Notes: generated from the sequence alone by a model not told the origin. 64,000 nt of DNA from Streptococcus oralis subsp. tigurinus AZ_3a (GCA_000344275.1 AORU01000003.1:124001-188000); one strand, 5' to 3'. Counted from the stretch's first letter, positions 28,434 to 37,434 are shown. A program made the numbers and translations.

Positions 28434-28595
28434 GTCACTCCTCGAAATGATGAAGTCTTGCGGGTTTTCAGTCTATTATTTTCCTTTTCCTACTTCGTTC
28501 AGTTCCTTTGCTGTACCCAAGTACAAGCCTCGGTCACTTGCCTAGTATGAAAAGCAACTAGTAGACTGCTGTGAGATTTTCTACTGTGTTATTGA
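28434..28595 (-). other. rplK-rplA spacer, no gene seen
   Basis: The remaining 160 nt of the spacer has no usable ORF. It contains a small hairpin GTAC-TTGG-GTAC (about 28518-28529) and GA-rich stretches, and no clear terminator or promoter. It may be part of the rplA control region or a processed segment. Confidence 0.35.
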
Positions 28596-29021
28596 TTAGT
28601 CAACAACAGTGAATCCCATAGAACGAGCAGTACCTTCGATCATACGCATTGCAGACTCAATGTTTGCTGCGTTCAAATCTGGCATCTTAGTTTCTGCAAT
28701 TTCTTGTACTTGTGCACGAGTAACTGTAGCAACTTTAGTTTTGTTAGGTGTACCTGATCCTTTTTCAACACCTGCAGCTTTTTTCAAAAGAACAGCAGCT
28801 GGTGGTGTTTTTGTAACGAAAGTAAATGATTTGTCTTCGTATACTGAGATAACAACTGGAATGATCATACCAGCTTGGTCAGCTGTACGAGCGTTGAACT
28901 CTTTTGTGAATCCCATGATGTTGATACCAGCTTGACCAAGAGCAGGTCCAACTGGTGGAGCTGGTGTAGCTTTACCAGCAGGGATTTGCAATTTTACAAG
29001 TTTTTCGACTTTTTTAGCCAT
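28596..29021 (-). CDS. rplK: 50S ribosomal protein L11
   Basis: 141 residues. It binds the GTPase-associated centre of 23S rRNA and is needed for the stringent response. It has the conserved Pro-rich N-terminus ([22 protein letters not shown]) and the C-terminal RNA-binding domain with [18 protein letters not shown]. The ribosome site AGGAGG is stacked on the end of a leader hairpin. Confidence 0.97.
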   Translation of the reverse strand: MAKKVEKLVKLQIPAGKATPAPPVGPALGQAGINIMGFTKEFNARTADQAGMIIPVVISVYEDKSFTFVTKTPPAAVLLKKAAGVEKGSGTPNKTKVATVTRAQVQEIAETKMPDLNAANIESAMRMIEGTARSMGFTVVD

Positions 29022-29035
29022 TTTTAAATCCTCCT

Positions 29036-29076
29036 TTGTGGTTTTGGCGGTAATTAGAGATTTTTACCTCCCACAA
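29036..29076 (-). promoter_or_regulatory. L1-type hairpin in the rplK leader
   Basis: Minus strand: outer stem TTGTGG/CCACAA, 5' internal loop GA, inner stem GGTAA/TTACC with a 10-nt loop, and a 7-nt 3' loop side (GCCAAAA). AGGAGG of rplK begins at the next nucleotide. The upstream promoter is TTGCAT-16 bp-TATAAT (about 29102-29129). Confidence 0.6.
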
Positions 29077-29143
29077 GTATGCTTTACACATACCTTTCCA
29101 TTATACACTATTTATCTAAAAATGCAAGAGAAAAATTACTTTT

Positions 29144-29860
29144 TTAATCGACGTAATCTCCGCCTTCAAAGCCATAGTATTCTTCCAAACTAAGGCCACT
29201 TGCAGCAATTTCTTTGGCTTCTTTTCCGACGTAGCGAAGATGCCATTCTTCCGCCATGTAGCCAGTCTCTTTTTCCTTGCCTTTGAGATAGCGAACAACA
29301 AAGCCATAGTCAGCCGCATGTTCCAAGAGCCACTGGGCCGCCTTTTCTTCAGTAACTAAATCTCCATCTGTCCCAATAAGGTCAAATGCAAGACCTGTTT
29401 GGTGTTCACTGTAACCTGGGCGAGCTGAGTAGCGATCAGCAGCTTCCTTACCATCTTGATTCACATAGTCTTGATAAAGTTTGGTTTGAGTTTCATAACT
29501 TCTAAAACCACTGTAGTGATCGCTGATTGGGTAGCCAGCTGCTTGCATTGCTGCAATGAGCTTCAGCAACTCTGCTTTAGCTGTTGGATTTTCTCCTGGA
29601 TTATAGTCTTTTGACAAAGGATAGTGCTTATTAGCTACGACGATTTCATCGTATTTTCCTTGTATACTATAGTGGTCTCCCTTATTCACAACTTCTGCCT
29701 TCTTCTGACTAGAGGCTTGGGATTTGCTTCCTACAGTCTCTTCAGATTGGCTAGTTTGTTCCGTTTTTTGAGTGTTTTCTTCATTTTTAGGTTTTTCTTG
29801 AGAACATGCTGCTAGGGTTACTGCCAGCAAACCAGATAAAACGATGTATCTTTTTTTCAT
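29144..29860 (-). CDS. ldcB: L,D-carboxypeptidase LdcB/DacB (lipoprotein, M15B)
   Basis: Surface lipoprotein, 238 residues, that trims peptidoglycan tetrapeptides. The signal peptide ends in the lipobox LAAC (about Cys19). A Lys/Glu/Gln-rich linker follows, then the VanY-type zinc peptidase domain with SARPGYSEHQTGLAFDLIG (His and Asp ligands) and EEWHLRYVG (catalytic Glu, His ligand). It ends an operon with the HIT protein (14 bp upstream) and the M42 peptidase. Confidence 0.88.
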   Translation of the reverse strand: MKKRYIVLSGLLAVTLAACSQEKPKNEENTQKTEQTSQSEETVGSKSQASSQKKAEVVNKGDHYSIQGKYDEIVVANKHYPLSKDYNPGENPTAKAELLKLIAAMQAAGYPISDHYSGFRSYETQTKLYQDYVNQDGKEAADRYSARPGYSEHQTGLAFDLIGTDGDLVTEEKAAQWLLEHAADYGFVVRYLKGKEKETGYMAEEWHLRYVGKEAKEIAASGLSLEEYYGFEGGDYVD

Positions 29861-29874
29861 TTTTTCTTCCTTTC

Positions 29875-30336
29875 TTATACCAAGTGCTTCTCTAATTCAT
29901 CGGATAAGGCTTTAATCATTTGTTCCAACTCATGGGATTTCACTTGGCAATCTTCTGCCGCCATTTCTTCCCATGGCACCCACCAGACTGGACCACGGCC
30001 ATTCAATCCATAACCCCTCATATCACCTGACCGTCTTGGAAAGAGGTGCCAGTGAGCGTGGGCATCTCCATTTCCTAGGAGTTCAATATTCATCTTTTCA
30101 GCTTTAAACGTTTTGGCAACAGCTTCTTGGACCAAACTCATTTCCTCTAGAAAACGAAGTTTTTCAGAAGTCTCCATATGGTGGAGTTCTGTGACATGCT
30201 CTTTTGCCAGAAATAAGGTATAGCCCTTAAAGTATTGGTGGTCTCCAATAACAACATAGCCTGTCTCTAGTTCTTTTACAAAGTAGGGATTTTCCCCTGC
30301 CTTGATCCATTCAATTCTTTGACAAATCAAGCACAT
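29875..30336 (-). CDS. HIT-family nucleotide hydrolase
   Basis: 153 residues with the histidine triad HAHWHLF (about 111-117), whose middle His is the nucleotidyl acceptor. CLIC near the N-terminus resembles the metal-binding Cys pair of some HIT proteins. The substrate is not known. It lies 1 nt after the M42 peptidase stop and 14 nt before ldcB. Confidence 0.85.
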   Translation of the reverse strand: MCLICQRIEWIKAGENPYFVKELETGYVVIGDHQYFKGYTLFLAKEHVTELHHMETSEKLRFLEEMSLVQEAVAKTFKAEKMNIELLGNGDAHAHWHLFPRRSGDMRGYGLNGRGPVWWVPWEEMAAEDCQVKSHELEQMIKALSDELEKHLV

Positions 30337-30337
30337 A

Positions 30338-31375
30338 TCAGTCTACCAATGCACTCTTGAGATAAGCGTCGACCATACGCTCTGTCGCCACGACCGAATC
30401 AATGTGTGTTCGTTCGTAAGAGTGACTGGATTCAATACCAGCTCCAAGGAGGGCATGCTTAACCTCTGCTCCAGCTGACATAGCAGCTGAAGCATCCGAA
30501 CCATAAAATGGATAGATATCTAGCTTAAATGGAATATCTTGCTCCTTTGCCAAAGCCACTAAATGTTGACGGAAGTCATAGTGATAGGGACCTGAAGCGT
30601 CCTTGACACAGATAGATACTGTGTACTCATCCGTCTGCTGATCATCTCCCATTGCCCCCATATCGACAGCTAGATATTCCACCGCTTGAGTTGGAATATT
30701 GGAGTTAGCACCGTGACCCACCTCTTCAAAGACTGAAAAGGCAAAATGAGTTGTTATTGGTAATTCAATCCCCTCTTCCTTATAAACACGAAGAAGATTG
30801 AGCAAAATCGCTGCGCTGACTTTGTCATCCAAGTGACGTGACTTGATAAAACCAGTCTCTGTCACGACAGTTCGCGGGTCAAAACTGATAAAGTCGCCAA
30901 CCTCGATGCCCAAGGCGCGGGTTTCTTTTTCATTACTTACTTTTGCATCCAAACGCACTTCCATATTGTCCTGTGTGCGTTCTGCAGTTTCTGCATCCTT
31001 GTAGACATGGCAAGAGGTCTGGTGGATGAGGATGGTTCCAGATACCTTTTTACCTGTGCTAGCCACATGAACCGTACAGTTTTCACCTTCGATCATGTTC
31101 CAAGGAAAACCACCGATACGGTCCAATTTGAGACGGCCATCCGGTTTGACTGCACGAACAATAGCACCCAGCGTATCCAAATGGGCAGTCACATAGCGGT
31201 GTTGTTCATCATTTTGACCTTTAATGGTCACATTGACACCACCCTTGGCTGTACGAACTGGCTGGTATCCAAGCTCTTCTAAAGTATGGACCAAGTAGTC
31301 TGAAATCTCACGAGTAAATCCCGTCGGAGATGCAATTGCGGTTAGTTCTTTGATATAGTTTATAGTCTGATTCAT
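30338..31375 (-). CDS. M42-family metallo-aminopeptidase (PepA/FrvX type)
   Basis: 345-residue cytosolic dinuclear-metal aminopeptidase, usually a large tetrahedral oligomer. Ligand motifs: AHLDTLGA (about 67), SRHLDDKVSA (about 178), FEEVGHGAN (catalytic and ligand Glu, about 212), AVDMGAMG, and a late His in GIESSHSYERTH. Glutamyl-specific PepA of lactococci is in this family; specificity is inferred only. First gene of the operon with HIT and ldcB. Confidence 0.88.
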   Translation of the reverse strand: MNQTINYIKELTAIASPTGFTREISDYLVHTLEELGYQPVRTAKGGVNVTIKGQNDEQHRYVTAHLDTLGAIVRAVKPDGRLKLDRIGGFPWNMIEGENCTVHVASTGKKVSGTILIHQTSCHVYKDAETAERTQDNMEVRLDAKVSNEKETRALGIEVGDFISFDPRTVVTETGFIKSRHLDDKVSAAILLNLLRVYKEEGIELPITTHFAFSVFEEVGHGANSNIPTQAVEYLAVDMGAMGDDQQTDEYTVSICVKDASGPYHYDFRQHLVALAKEQDIPFKLDIYPFYGSDASAAMSAGAEVKHALLGAGIESSHSYERTHIDSVVATERMVDAYLKSALVD

Positions 31376-31514
31376 TTCTTCACCTCTTTCCTACCATTAT
31401 AACATTTTTCTAGTCAGACTCCTTCTCAAAAGGAGAAAAACTGTGTTTAGTTGCTTTCACTATAGATCCATGTTATAATACAAATACTTTGATTATGCAA
31501 GGAAAGTAATAGAT

Positions 31515-32066
31515 ATGAAATCATACTTTAAAGTATCACTAACCCTTGTGGCTTCACTTGTCCTCCTACTCGGATGTTCCAAACAAGCATCTACACCTGC
31601 TAGCAGCAGTACCAAAGAAGACAAAACAACTCAGTCAAGCGAGACCAAACAAAGCAGTCAACAATCATCTGAAAAGAAAGATGAGACAGAAACTCACACA
31701 TTTGTCCACAATAGCAAACCTGGGATTCATTCTACCTTGACTTATACTGTGAAGGGAGATGACGTTGTAAAACAAACTGTTCATAATGTACTTGACCCTG
31801 AAAAACTTAATAATACCGCGGAAGGTGTTAAGGAAATTGTTGACGATACTTATAAAGGTTATGAAGGGGTCAAAGGGGTTACACAAAAAGTTGAAATTCA
31901 AGACGAAAAAGTTATCCAAAACATCGAGGTTGACATGACTGTCGCGAGTCTTGACGAATTGAAAAAAGCAATGCCGAACGAATATTCTGGTATTGGAAAC
32001 CGTGTAAGCTTTGCTGCTTCGAAAAAAATGCTTAAAGACGCTGGTTATACCGAACAAACCAACTAA
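31515..32066 (+). CDS. DUF1307 (YehR-like) lipoprotein
   Basis: 183 residues. The signal peptide and lipobox LLGC (Cys21) are followed by a Ser/Thr/Lys/Gln-rich linker (about 25-60) and a DUF1307 domain with TLTYTVKGDDVV and VNVDMTVASLDEL-like stretches. Anchored to the outer membrane face; function unknown. It has its own promoter region (TATAAT-like box near 31474) and ends at a bidirectional terminator shared with brnQ. Confidence 0.8.
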   Translation: MKSYFKVSLTLVASLVLLLGCSKQASTPASSSTKEDKTTQSSETKQSSQQSSEKKDETETHTFVHNSKPGIHSTLTYTVKGDDVVKQTVHNVLDPEKLNNTAEGVKEIVDDTYKGYEGVKGVTQKVEIQDEKVIQNIEVDMTVASLDELKKAMPNEYSGIGNRVSFAASKKMLKDAGYTEQTN

Positions 32067-32082
32067 TGAGTCGTGCTCATAC

Positions 32083-32117
32083 AAAAAATTCTTGGTCGAT
32101 GACCAAGAATTTTTTTA
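32083..32117. terminator. Bidirectional terminator, lipoprotein / brnQ
   Basis: AAAAAATTCTTGGTC-GAT-GACCAAGAATTTTTTT, perfectly symmetric, between convergent genes. Confidence 0.9.
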
Positions 32118-33440
32118 TTCCATCTCAAAAACATCACTCTCTTGTTTGTTTGGTAGAACCAATGAAAGCAAGATTCCGATAATAGCTGGCACTAGCCATG
32201 GAAGAGAGGCAGCTGCAAACGGAAGAGCATTGACGAGATTTGCTAGAAACTCAATCTTAAAAGAACTTCCAAGGACACTTGCAAGAGCAATCGCTGTAAC
32301 AAGCCCAATAGTTAACTGCATGCCCGGTTTTGATAGGGCGACAAACTTATTAACAATCACGATCATCACAATGGCGATGGTGATTGGGTACAAGATTACT
32401 AATACTGGAACCGAGTACTTAATGATTGCATCAAGACCAAGATTTGCAATAGCAAATCCAATCAAGGTAAAGGCAGTTGCATAGGCCTTGTAGCTGATTT
32501 GTGGGAAACGACCGTTAAAGAACTCTGCTGTCGACACAATCAAGCCAACTGTCGTTGTGAAGCAGGTTACAGTTACCATAACAGCAAGGAAGAGTTGAGC
32601 TGTTGAACCAAAGATTTCCTGAGTTGCTTGCGACAAGATATAAACACCTGGTGTTCCACCCTTCATCGCTTCTGCTGGTACTGGGAAATGATTTCCAAGG
32701 AATCCTAAACCAATGTAAAGAGCGCTAAAGGCAAGAGCTACAACAATACCAACCACCCAAATAGTTGAAATATACTCTTTCTTACTGGAGAATCCCAGTT
32801 GTTTCAAGGTTTGAACTGCAATCACACTAAAGGCCACCGAGGCAAGGGCATCCAAGGTATTATACCCTTCTAGGAAACCTGTCCCAAAAGCAGAGGATTG
32901 ATAGGCTGCTGAGGCCGCTTGAGGGCTTGTTCCACCATATTTGAAGGCACCTAGTACAACCAAGATAACGATCAACAAGGCAAAGACTGGCGTTAAAACA
33001 CGTCCGATTCGATCCAAGATTTTTGATGGATTAAGCGAAATTAGATAGGCTGCTGCAAAATACAACACAGTAAAGATAATCAATCCTAGGCCTTTATTTG
33101 CTTCAGACAAGAGGGGGCTAATCCCAACTTCATAAGCTGTTGTGGCAGTACGTGGAATGGCAAAGAAGGGACCAATCGATAGATAGAGGACTGCAAGATA
33201 AAGCGTCGCAAACCAAGGTGAGATTTTCTTAGAAATCTCGTGAATGTATCCTTTCGGGTTTAACGTTCCAATAATAAGTGTCAAAACGGCGATACCGACG
33301 CCTGAAAAGACAAAACCTGCAATGGCAGGAAGAAAATGTTCTCCAGATAGGGCACCTAGAGAAGGCGGAAAAATCAAGTTCCCCGCACCAAAAAATATTC
33401 CAAACAGGAGCAAACCTGTTAGGGCACCTTTTTTAGCCAT
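32115..33440 (-). CDS. brnQ: Branched-chain amino acid:cation symporter BrnQ
   Basis: 441 residues with 12 hydrophobic helices. N-terminal GLLLFGIFFGAGNLIFPP is the LIVCS family signature. It imports Leu, Ile and Val, the CodY effectors. A 22-bp palindrome (33518-33539) lies upstream of its TATACT -10, a likely operator. Confidence 0.92.
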   Translation of the reverse strand: MAKKGALTGLLLFGIFFGAGNLIFPPSLGALSGEHFLPAIAGFVFSGVGIAVLTLIIGTLNPKGYIHEISKKISPWFATLYLAVLYLSIGPFFAIPRTATTAYEVGISPLLSEANKGLGLIIFTVLYFAAAYLISLNPSKILDRIGRVLTPVFALLIVILVVLGAFKYGGTSPQAASAAYQSSAFGTGFLEGYNTLDALASVAFSVIAVQTLKQLGFSSKKEYISTIWVVGIVVALAFSALYIGLGFLGNHFPVPAEAMKGGTPGVYILSQATQEIFGSTAQLFLAVMVTVTCFTTTVGLIVSTAEFFNGRFPQISYKAYATAFTLIGFAIANLGLDAIIKYSVPVLVILYPITIAIVMIVIVNKFVALSKPGMQLTIGLVTAIALASVLGSSFKIEFLANLVNALPFAAASLPWLVPAIIGILLSLVLPNKQESDVFEME

Positions 33441-33517
33441 AAAGAATCTCCTTCATATTTCTAAAATACTGACCTAGTATATCACGAATAAGAGTATGAA
33501 AAAAGCATCACGAAGTA

Positions 33518-33539
33518 AATATTGAATGTTTTCAATATT
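33518..33539. promoter_or_regulatory. Palindrome upstream of brnQ
   Basis: AATATTGAA-TGTT-TTCAATATT, 9-bp perfect arms, about 60 bp upstream of the brnQ -10 box (TATACT near 33475). It scores 11 of 15 against the CodY consensus, so CodY is possible but not compelling. Confidence 0.5.
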
Positions 33540-33562
33540 TTTAAAAATAAGAATTATCTAAA

Positions 33563-33598
33563 AACAAACCCCTTACTCAGTTGGAGCCGAGCAAGGGA
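33563..33598 (-). terminator. Rhodanese terminator
   Basis: Minus-strand CCCTTGCTC ... GAGTAAGGG followed by GTTTGTTTTT. Confidence 0.75.
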
Positions 33599-33624
33599 AA
33601 ACTAGGATCTATCGCCATATAGGT

Positions 33625-33912
33625 TTAAAGATTTTCAAAGGCCGTCATTCCACCTTGGACATTGATAACGTCATAACCCTTTTCAGCTAGAAATTGACAA
33701 GCACGCGCTGACCTCATCCCAGATTTACAAATGACATAATGCAAGAGGTCCTTGTCCAACTGATCATAAGTATCAGCCAATTGACTAAGCGGTAAGTTGT
33801 GGGCACCTTCTAAATGAAGCGTCTCGAACTCTTCTACTTCTCTCACGTCTAAGACTGAAAGGGATTCTTTCTGATAGAGCTGGTAAAATTCATCGAAGGC
33901 TATTTCTTTCAT
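33625..33912 (-). CDS. Single-domain rhodanese-like protein
   Basis: 95 residues. The active-site loop CKSGMRS (Cys about 63) and SVLDVREVEEFETLHLEGAHNLPL define a rhodanese fold. It is likely a sulfurtransferase; the partner is unknown. Separated by a BOX element from the gene upstream. Confidence 0.88.
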   Translation of the reverse strand: MKEIAFDEFYQLYQKESLSVLDVREVEEFETLHLEGAHNLPLSQLADTYDQLDKDLLHYVICKSGMRSARACQFLAEKGYDVINVQGGMTAFENL

Positions 33913-33925
33913 TCTTTTTCTCCTA

Positions 33926-34077
33926 ATACTCTTCGAAAATCAAATTCAAACCACGTCAGCGTCGCCTTACCGTAGGTATGGTTACTGACTTCGTCAGTTC
34001 TATCCACAACCTCAAAGCTGTACTTTGAGCAGCCTGCGGCTAGCTTCCTAGTTTGCTCTTTGATTTTCATTGACTAT
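33926..34077. repeat. BOX element
   Basis: About 150 bp matching the pneumococcal/mitis BOX repeat: ATACTCTTCGAAAATC at one end, CTTTGATTTTCATTGA at the other, with GACTTCGTCAGT and CCTCAAAG ... CTTTGAG hairpin modules between. BOX elements are dispersed, transcribed, stem-loop-forming repeats. The right end overlaps the stop codon of the downstream-numbered UDG-family gene. Confidence 0.85.
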
Positions 34078-34652
34078 AAAATCGTTTTAATTCTTTTTTT
34101 CAAATCTGGCACCACTTCTGACTCAAACCAAGGATTTTTAGCCATCCAGATTTGATTTCGTGGTGAGGGATGAACTAGTGGAAAATAGGTCGGCAAGTAG
34201 TTCTGGTAATGTTTTACCCTTTCTGTGACCTTGCCGCTAATTTTCTCATGTAAACAATAGGCTTGGGCATATTGCCCAATCAAAAGTGTCAATTCAATAT
34301 TTGGACATTCCTTGAGGAGTTGCGGATGCCATTTTTCGGCAAAGCCTTTACGGGGTGGAAGGTCGCCCGATTTTCCATGTCCTGGGAAATAAAAGTCCAT
34401 GGGAATAACTGCAAATAGGCCCGAATTGTAAAAGGTGTCTTCGTCTACACCTAACCAATCTCGCAAGCGATCACCACTCTTATCCTTCCAATAAATTCCA
34501 GCTTCTTGCGTTTTAAACCCCGGAGCTTGACCGACAATATTGATGCGAGCAGTTTTTGGCGCCGCAAAGAGAGGTTCGATTCCGCGTTCTGTGTAGCTGG
34601 CATTCTGCGGATCCGCCATAATGGCTTGCTTGATTCTTTCGATTTGAGACAT
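34074..34652 (-). CDS. Uracil-DNA glycosylase family protein
   Basis: 192 residues from the ATG at 34652, which has GGAGG 8 nt upstream; an ATG five codons earlier lacks a ribosome site. NIVGQAPGFKTQEAGIYW resembles the GQDPG(x)nQA water-activating loop of UDG superfamily members. LVHPSPRN is the C-terminal HPSP minor-groove loop. It probably removes damaged bases or binds DNA; it is not the classical Ung. The stop lies within the edge of a BOX element. Confidence 0.82.
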   Translation of the reverse strand: MSQIERIKQAIMADPQNASYTERGIEPLFAAPKTARINIVGQAPGFKTQEAGIYWKDKSGDRLRDWLGVDEDTFYNSGLFAVIPMDFYFPGHGKSGDLPPRKGFAEKWHPQLLKECPNIELTLLIGQYAQAYCLHEKISGKVTERVKHYQNYLPTYFPLVHPSPRNQIWMAKNPWFESEVVPDLKKRIKTIL

Positions 34653-34705
34653 CTGTTTTCCCTCCAAAAAGAAGTCTAAGCATAAAATCTCAGACTTCTA
34701 TCGTT

Positions 34706-36106
34706 TTATTTGATCAATTCATAAATAGCTTCTGCATAGATTGCTGCTGCTCGGAAGAGATCGTCCAAGGCGATAAATTCGTTGGCTTGGTGCATGGTAT
34801 CAATTGAGTCTGGGAACATCGCACCGTAGGCAACCCCACGTTCCAGCAAACGACCAAAGGTACCACCACCGATGACTTGTTCATGACCTTGGAGACCAGT
34901 TTGTTTTTCATAGACATTCAACAAGGTTTGCACAAGTGGATCTTCCATCGGTACATAGTGAGGTGTATGACCATGTTCAGAAAGGCTAACAGAAGCAACT
35001 GGCAAGGTCTCAAGGATTGACTTGATCTGCTCTGGGCTTGTTCCTTTTGGATAACGGAAGTTGAGGGCAATGGTATTGTCAGCACTTGCTTCGTCAAAGC
35101 GGAAGACACCCGCATTCATAGAAAGGGAACCCATCTTTTCATCCACATGAGCAACCTTGAGATTTTCACCCTCATGGTCGTTCAAAAGAATCTTACCAGC
35201 GATGTCGAGGTAGTCTTTGGCAGATCCTGCAAAGTCAAACTGACTGAGAAAAAGGGCAAGGTAGGTCGCACCATTGACACCTGATGCAGGCATAGCACCA
35301 TGAGCTGATTTACCAATGATGGTCACCTTGTACTGACCGTTTTCTTCTTGGAGTTCTCCTCTAAGTTTGTGCTCTGCAACAAAGGCATCTAGTTTAGCTT
35401 GCAAGTCAGCCAAGTCACCTGAAACAACTGCTGTCGCTGATTCAGGTACCATGTTTTCACGTAAACCACCTGTGAAGCTGTGAAGATGGGCAACACCTGT
35501 ATTTTCACCTGCAAAGTGAAGGTATTCTGTGATATTTCCTTTTTCACCATTAATGATAGGGAATTCAGCGTCTGGAGAGAAGCCAAAGTCTGGTTTTGCA
35601 AGTCCTACATGTTCAAAGTAGTAGTCCATGTCTGCCCAGCCTGATTCTTCGTCTGTTCCGACGATGAAGCGAACTTTCTTAGAAGTTGGAAGACCCAATT
35701 CTTTGATAATTTTCAAACCATAGTAACAAGCTGTTGTAGGTCCCTTGTCATCTGAAGCCCCACGCGCATAAAGACGACCGTCTTTGATAGTTGGTGTATA
35801 AGGGTCCGTGTCCCAACCGCTACCAGCTGGCACTACATCCATGTGAGCAAAGATTCCGAGAACTTCTTCTCCTTCACCAAACTCAAAATGTCCTGCGTAG
35901 TTATCAACATTTTTAGTTGGATAGCCATCACGGTCTGCGATTTCAAGGAATTTTTCCAAGGCTTTTACTGGACCAGGTCCAAATGGATGCTGCACATCTG
36001 CCTTGCTATCATCACGTTCTGAGTTGATTTCCAAAAGGCTAAACAAGTCAGCCAAGAGGTCTTCTTTGCGTTTTTCTACTTCTGCTGTAAAATCAATTGT
36101 TGTCAT
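34706..36106 (-). CDS. pepV: Dipeptidase PepV (M20 family)
   Basis: 466-residue dinuclear zinc dipeptidase of streptococci and lactococci. Ligand motifs: FAHMDVVPAGSGWDTDP (about 86), ARGASDDKGPT (about 116), GTDEESGWADMDYY (catalytic Glu), SPDAEFPIINGEKG, and a late HQANEFI. Broad dipeptide hydrolysis in the cytosol. It lies 12 nt after the nitroreductase gene in the same operon. Confidence 0.92.
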   Translation of the reverse strand: MTTIDFTAEVEKRKEDLLADLFSLLEINSERDDSKADVQHPFGPGPVKALEKFLEIADRDGYPTKNVDNYAGHFEFGEGEEVLGIFAHMDVVPAGSGWDTDPYTPTIKDGRLYARGASDDKGPTTACYYGLKIIKELGLPTSKKVRFIVGTDEESGWADMDYYFEHVGLAKPDFGFSPDAEFPIINGEKGNITEYLHFAGENTGVAHLHSFTGGLRENMVPESATAVVSGDLADLQAKLDAFVAEHKLRGELQEENGQYKVTIIGKSAHGAMPASGVNGATYLALFLSQFDFAGSAKDYLDIAGKILLNDHEGENLKVAHVDEKMGSLSMNAGVFRFDEASADNTIALNFRYPKGTSPEQIKSILETLPVASVSLSEHGHTPHYVPMEDPLVQTLLNVYEKQTGLQGHEQVIGGGTFGRLLERGVAYGAMFPDSIDTMHQANEFIALDDLFRAAAIYAEAIYELIK

Positions 36107-36118
36107 TTTTTCTTCCTT

Positions 36119-36724
36119 CTATCTTTTCTCGATGATTTCATCTACTGGCAAGCGGTAGCTTGGTTCCAATTTTTCGTCTGTGTAACCTACCGTAATCAAG
36201 AGTTCTGGGCGGAAACGGTCTTCGATGTTCAAAACCTCATTGGCTTTTGATTTATCAAAACCAAGGATAATGTTTGAACCAATTCCCTGGTCAGTCAGTG
36301 CAAGAACCAAGTTCATAGCTACTAGTCCTGCATTAAGAGCCAAGTAGTCGCTGACTTGTTGTTCACTGTAACGCGCAAACTCGGCAGGCAAATTTTTCAT
36401 AAAGTATTGAAGTTGCTCTTCTGAGAAATTCTTTGCACCACCAACACGGGCAATCTTGCGGGCACGTTTAGCAAGGTCCGTATCTGTAAACAAGGCAATG
36501 GTTACAGGTGCTGATGACACCTGCTCAAAGTTCGAACCGTATGCCAATTTTGCCAATTCAGCATTTTTCTCACGAACGACTACAAACTTCCATGGCTGGC
36601 TGTTATGGGCACTTGGGGCTAAGGTTGCGATTTCAATAGCCGTACGTACATCTTTGGGATCCACCGGCTTATCAGTGAAATGTTTGGTTGCATGACGTTT
36701 TTTATTTAATTCAAGAAATTTCAT
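36119..36724 (-). CDS. Nitroreductase-family flavoprotein
   Basis: 201-residue FMN-dependent NAD(P)H oxidoreductase. The N-terminal NKKRHATKHFTDKPV and TLAPSAHNSQPWKFVVVRE are family FMN-binding motifs; NLVLALTDQGIGSNIILGF follows. The natural substrate is unknown. First gene of the nitroreductase-pepV pair. Confidence 0.88.
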   Translation of the reverse strand: MKFLELNKKRHATKHFTDKPVDPKDVRTAIEIATLAPSAHNSQPWKFVVVREKNAELAKLAYGSNFEQVSSAPVTIALFTDTDLAKRARKIARVGGAKNFSEEQLQYFMKNLPAEFARYSEQQVSDYLALNAGLVAMNLVLALTDQGIGSNIILGFDKSKANEVLNIEDRFRPELLITVGYTDEKLEPSYRLPVDEIIEKR

Positions 36725-36909
36725 GATCGATTTCCTTTTCTAATTCTACTGCTTCCATTTTACCATATTTTGAAAGAGCTTGCAGGGATTTTTTATAGAG
36801 TTAGTACTTCTTTCAAACTCACTGCTATTAATTTGGAGCTATTTAAGTAGGTATTGCTTTAGATTTGAGGCAATCAAAAAGCAGGTGATCGAACACCTAC
36901 TTTCTCATA

Positions 36910-37434
36910 TTATTGACCAGATGTGTATGGAGCAACTGCTTTATAAGCCGCTTCCAGCGCTTTCCTCATTGCGTCACGTCCAGTTTTCAACTGTTGAACA
37001 AATAGAGTACGCGTTTGTTCTGGCACTACTGTATCATCAGAACCAATACTTGAAAGGCTTTCGTTAAATGACTCTCTTACAGTCTCCATAGACTTAAGCG
37101 CTGGTTCAACTTGGGCGTTATATGCTTCTTTTCCACTCTCTGGAATTTTTTCCCCAATTTCAACTGCATGCTTTTTATAATTGTCGACTAGTTTACCAAA
37201 GACTTTCTTCACATCTCCAACAGTTTTAGCATTGTCAATTTCTTCATCGGTGATCAAAACAACCTCATTATTTTCTGTCTTTGAACTAGACGTTGTTGAT
37301 GAAGTCTCTGAAGAAGAAGTTTGTTCTACAGAGCTTGAAGTCTTAGTCGAAGAATCAGACGTTGTTTTCCCTGAACATGCTGCTAAAACAATAACAGATA
37401 AAAGAGCCATACTGGCTGTAATAATTTTCTTCAT
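36910..37434 (-). CDS. Putative lipoprotein, Ser/Thr-rich linker
   Basis: 174 residues from the ATG at 37434 (AAGGAGAAC upstream); an earlier in-frame ATG has no ribosome site. The signal peptide ends LAAC, then SGKTTSDSSTKTSSSVEQ begins a long Ser/Thr linker (about 22-50), and a helical domain follows (about 55-174). Extracellular, membrane-anchored. I do not recognise the domain. Confidence 0.75.
   Translation of the reverse strand: MKKIITASMALLSVIVLAACSGKTTSDSSTKTSSSVEQTSSSETSSTTSSSKTENNEVVLITDEEIDNAKTVGDVKKVFGKLVDNYKKHAVEIGEKIPESGKEAYNAQVEPALKSMETVRESFNESLSSIGSDDTVVPEQTRTLFVQQLKTGRDAMRKALEAAYKAVAPYTSGQ

Noticed and set aside
28434..28595. Transcription terminator between rplK and rplA
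   Set aside because: No T-tract follows the small GTAC hairpin, so read-through is likely.
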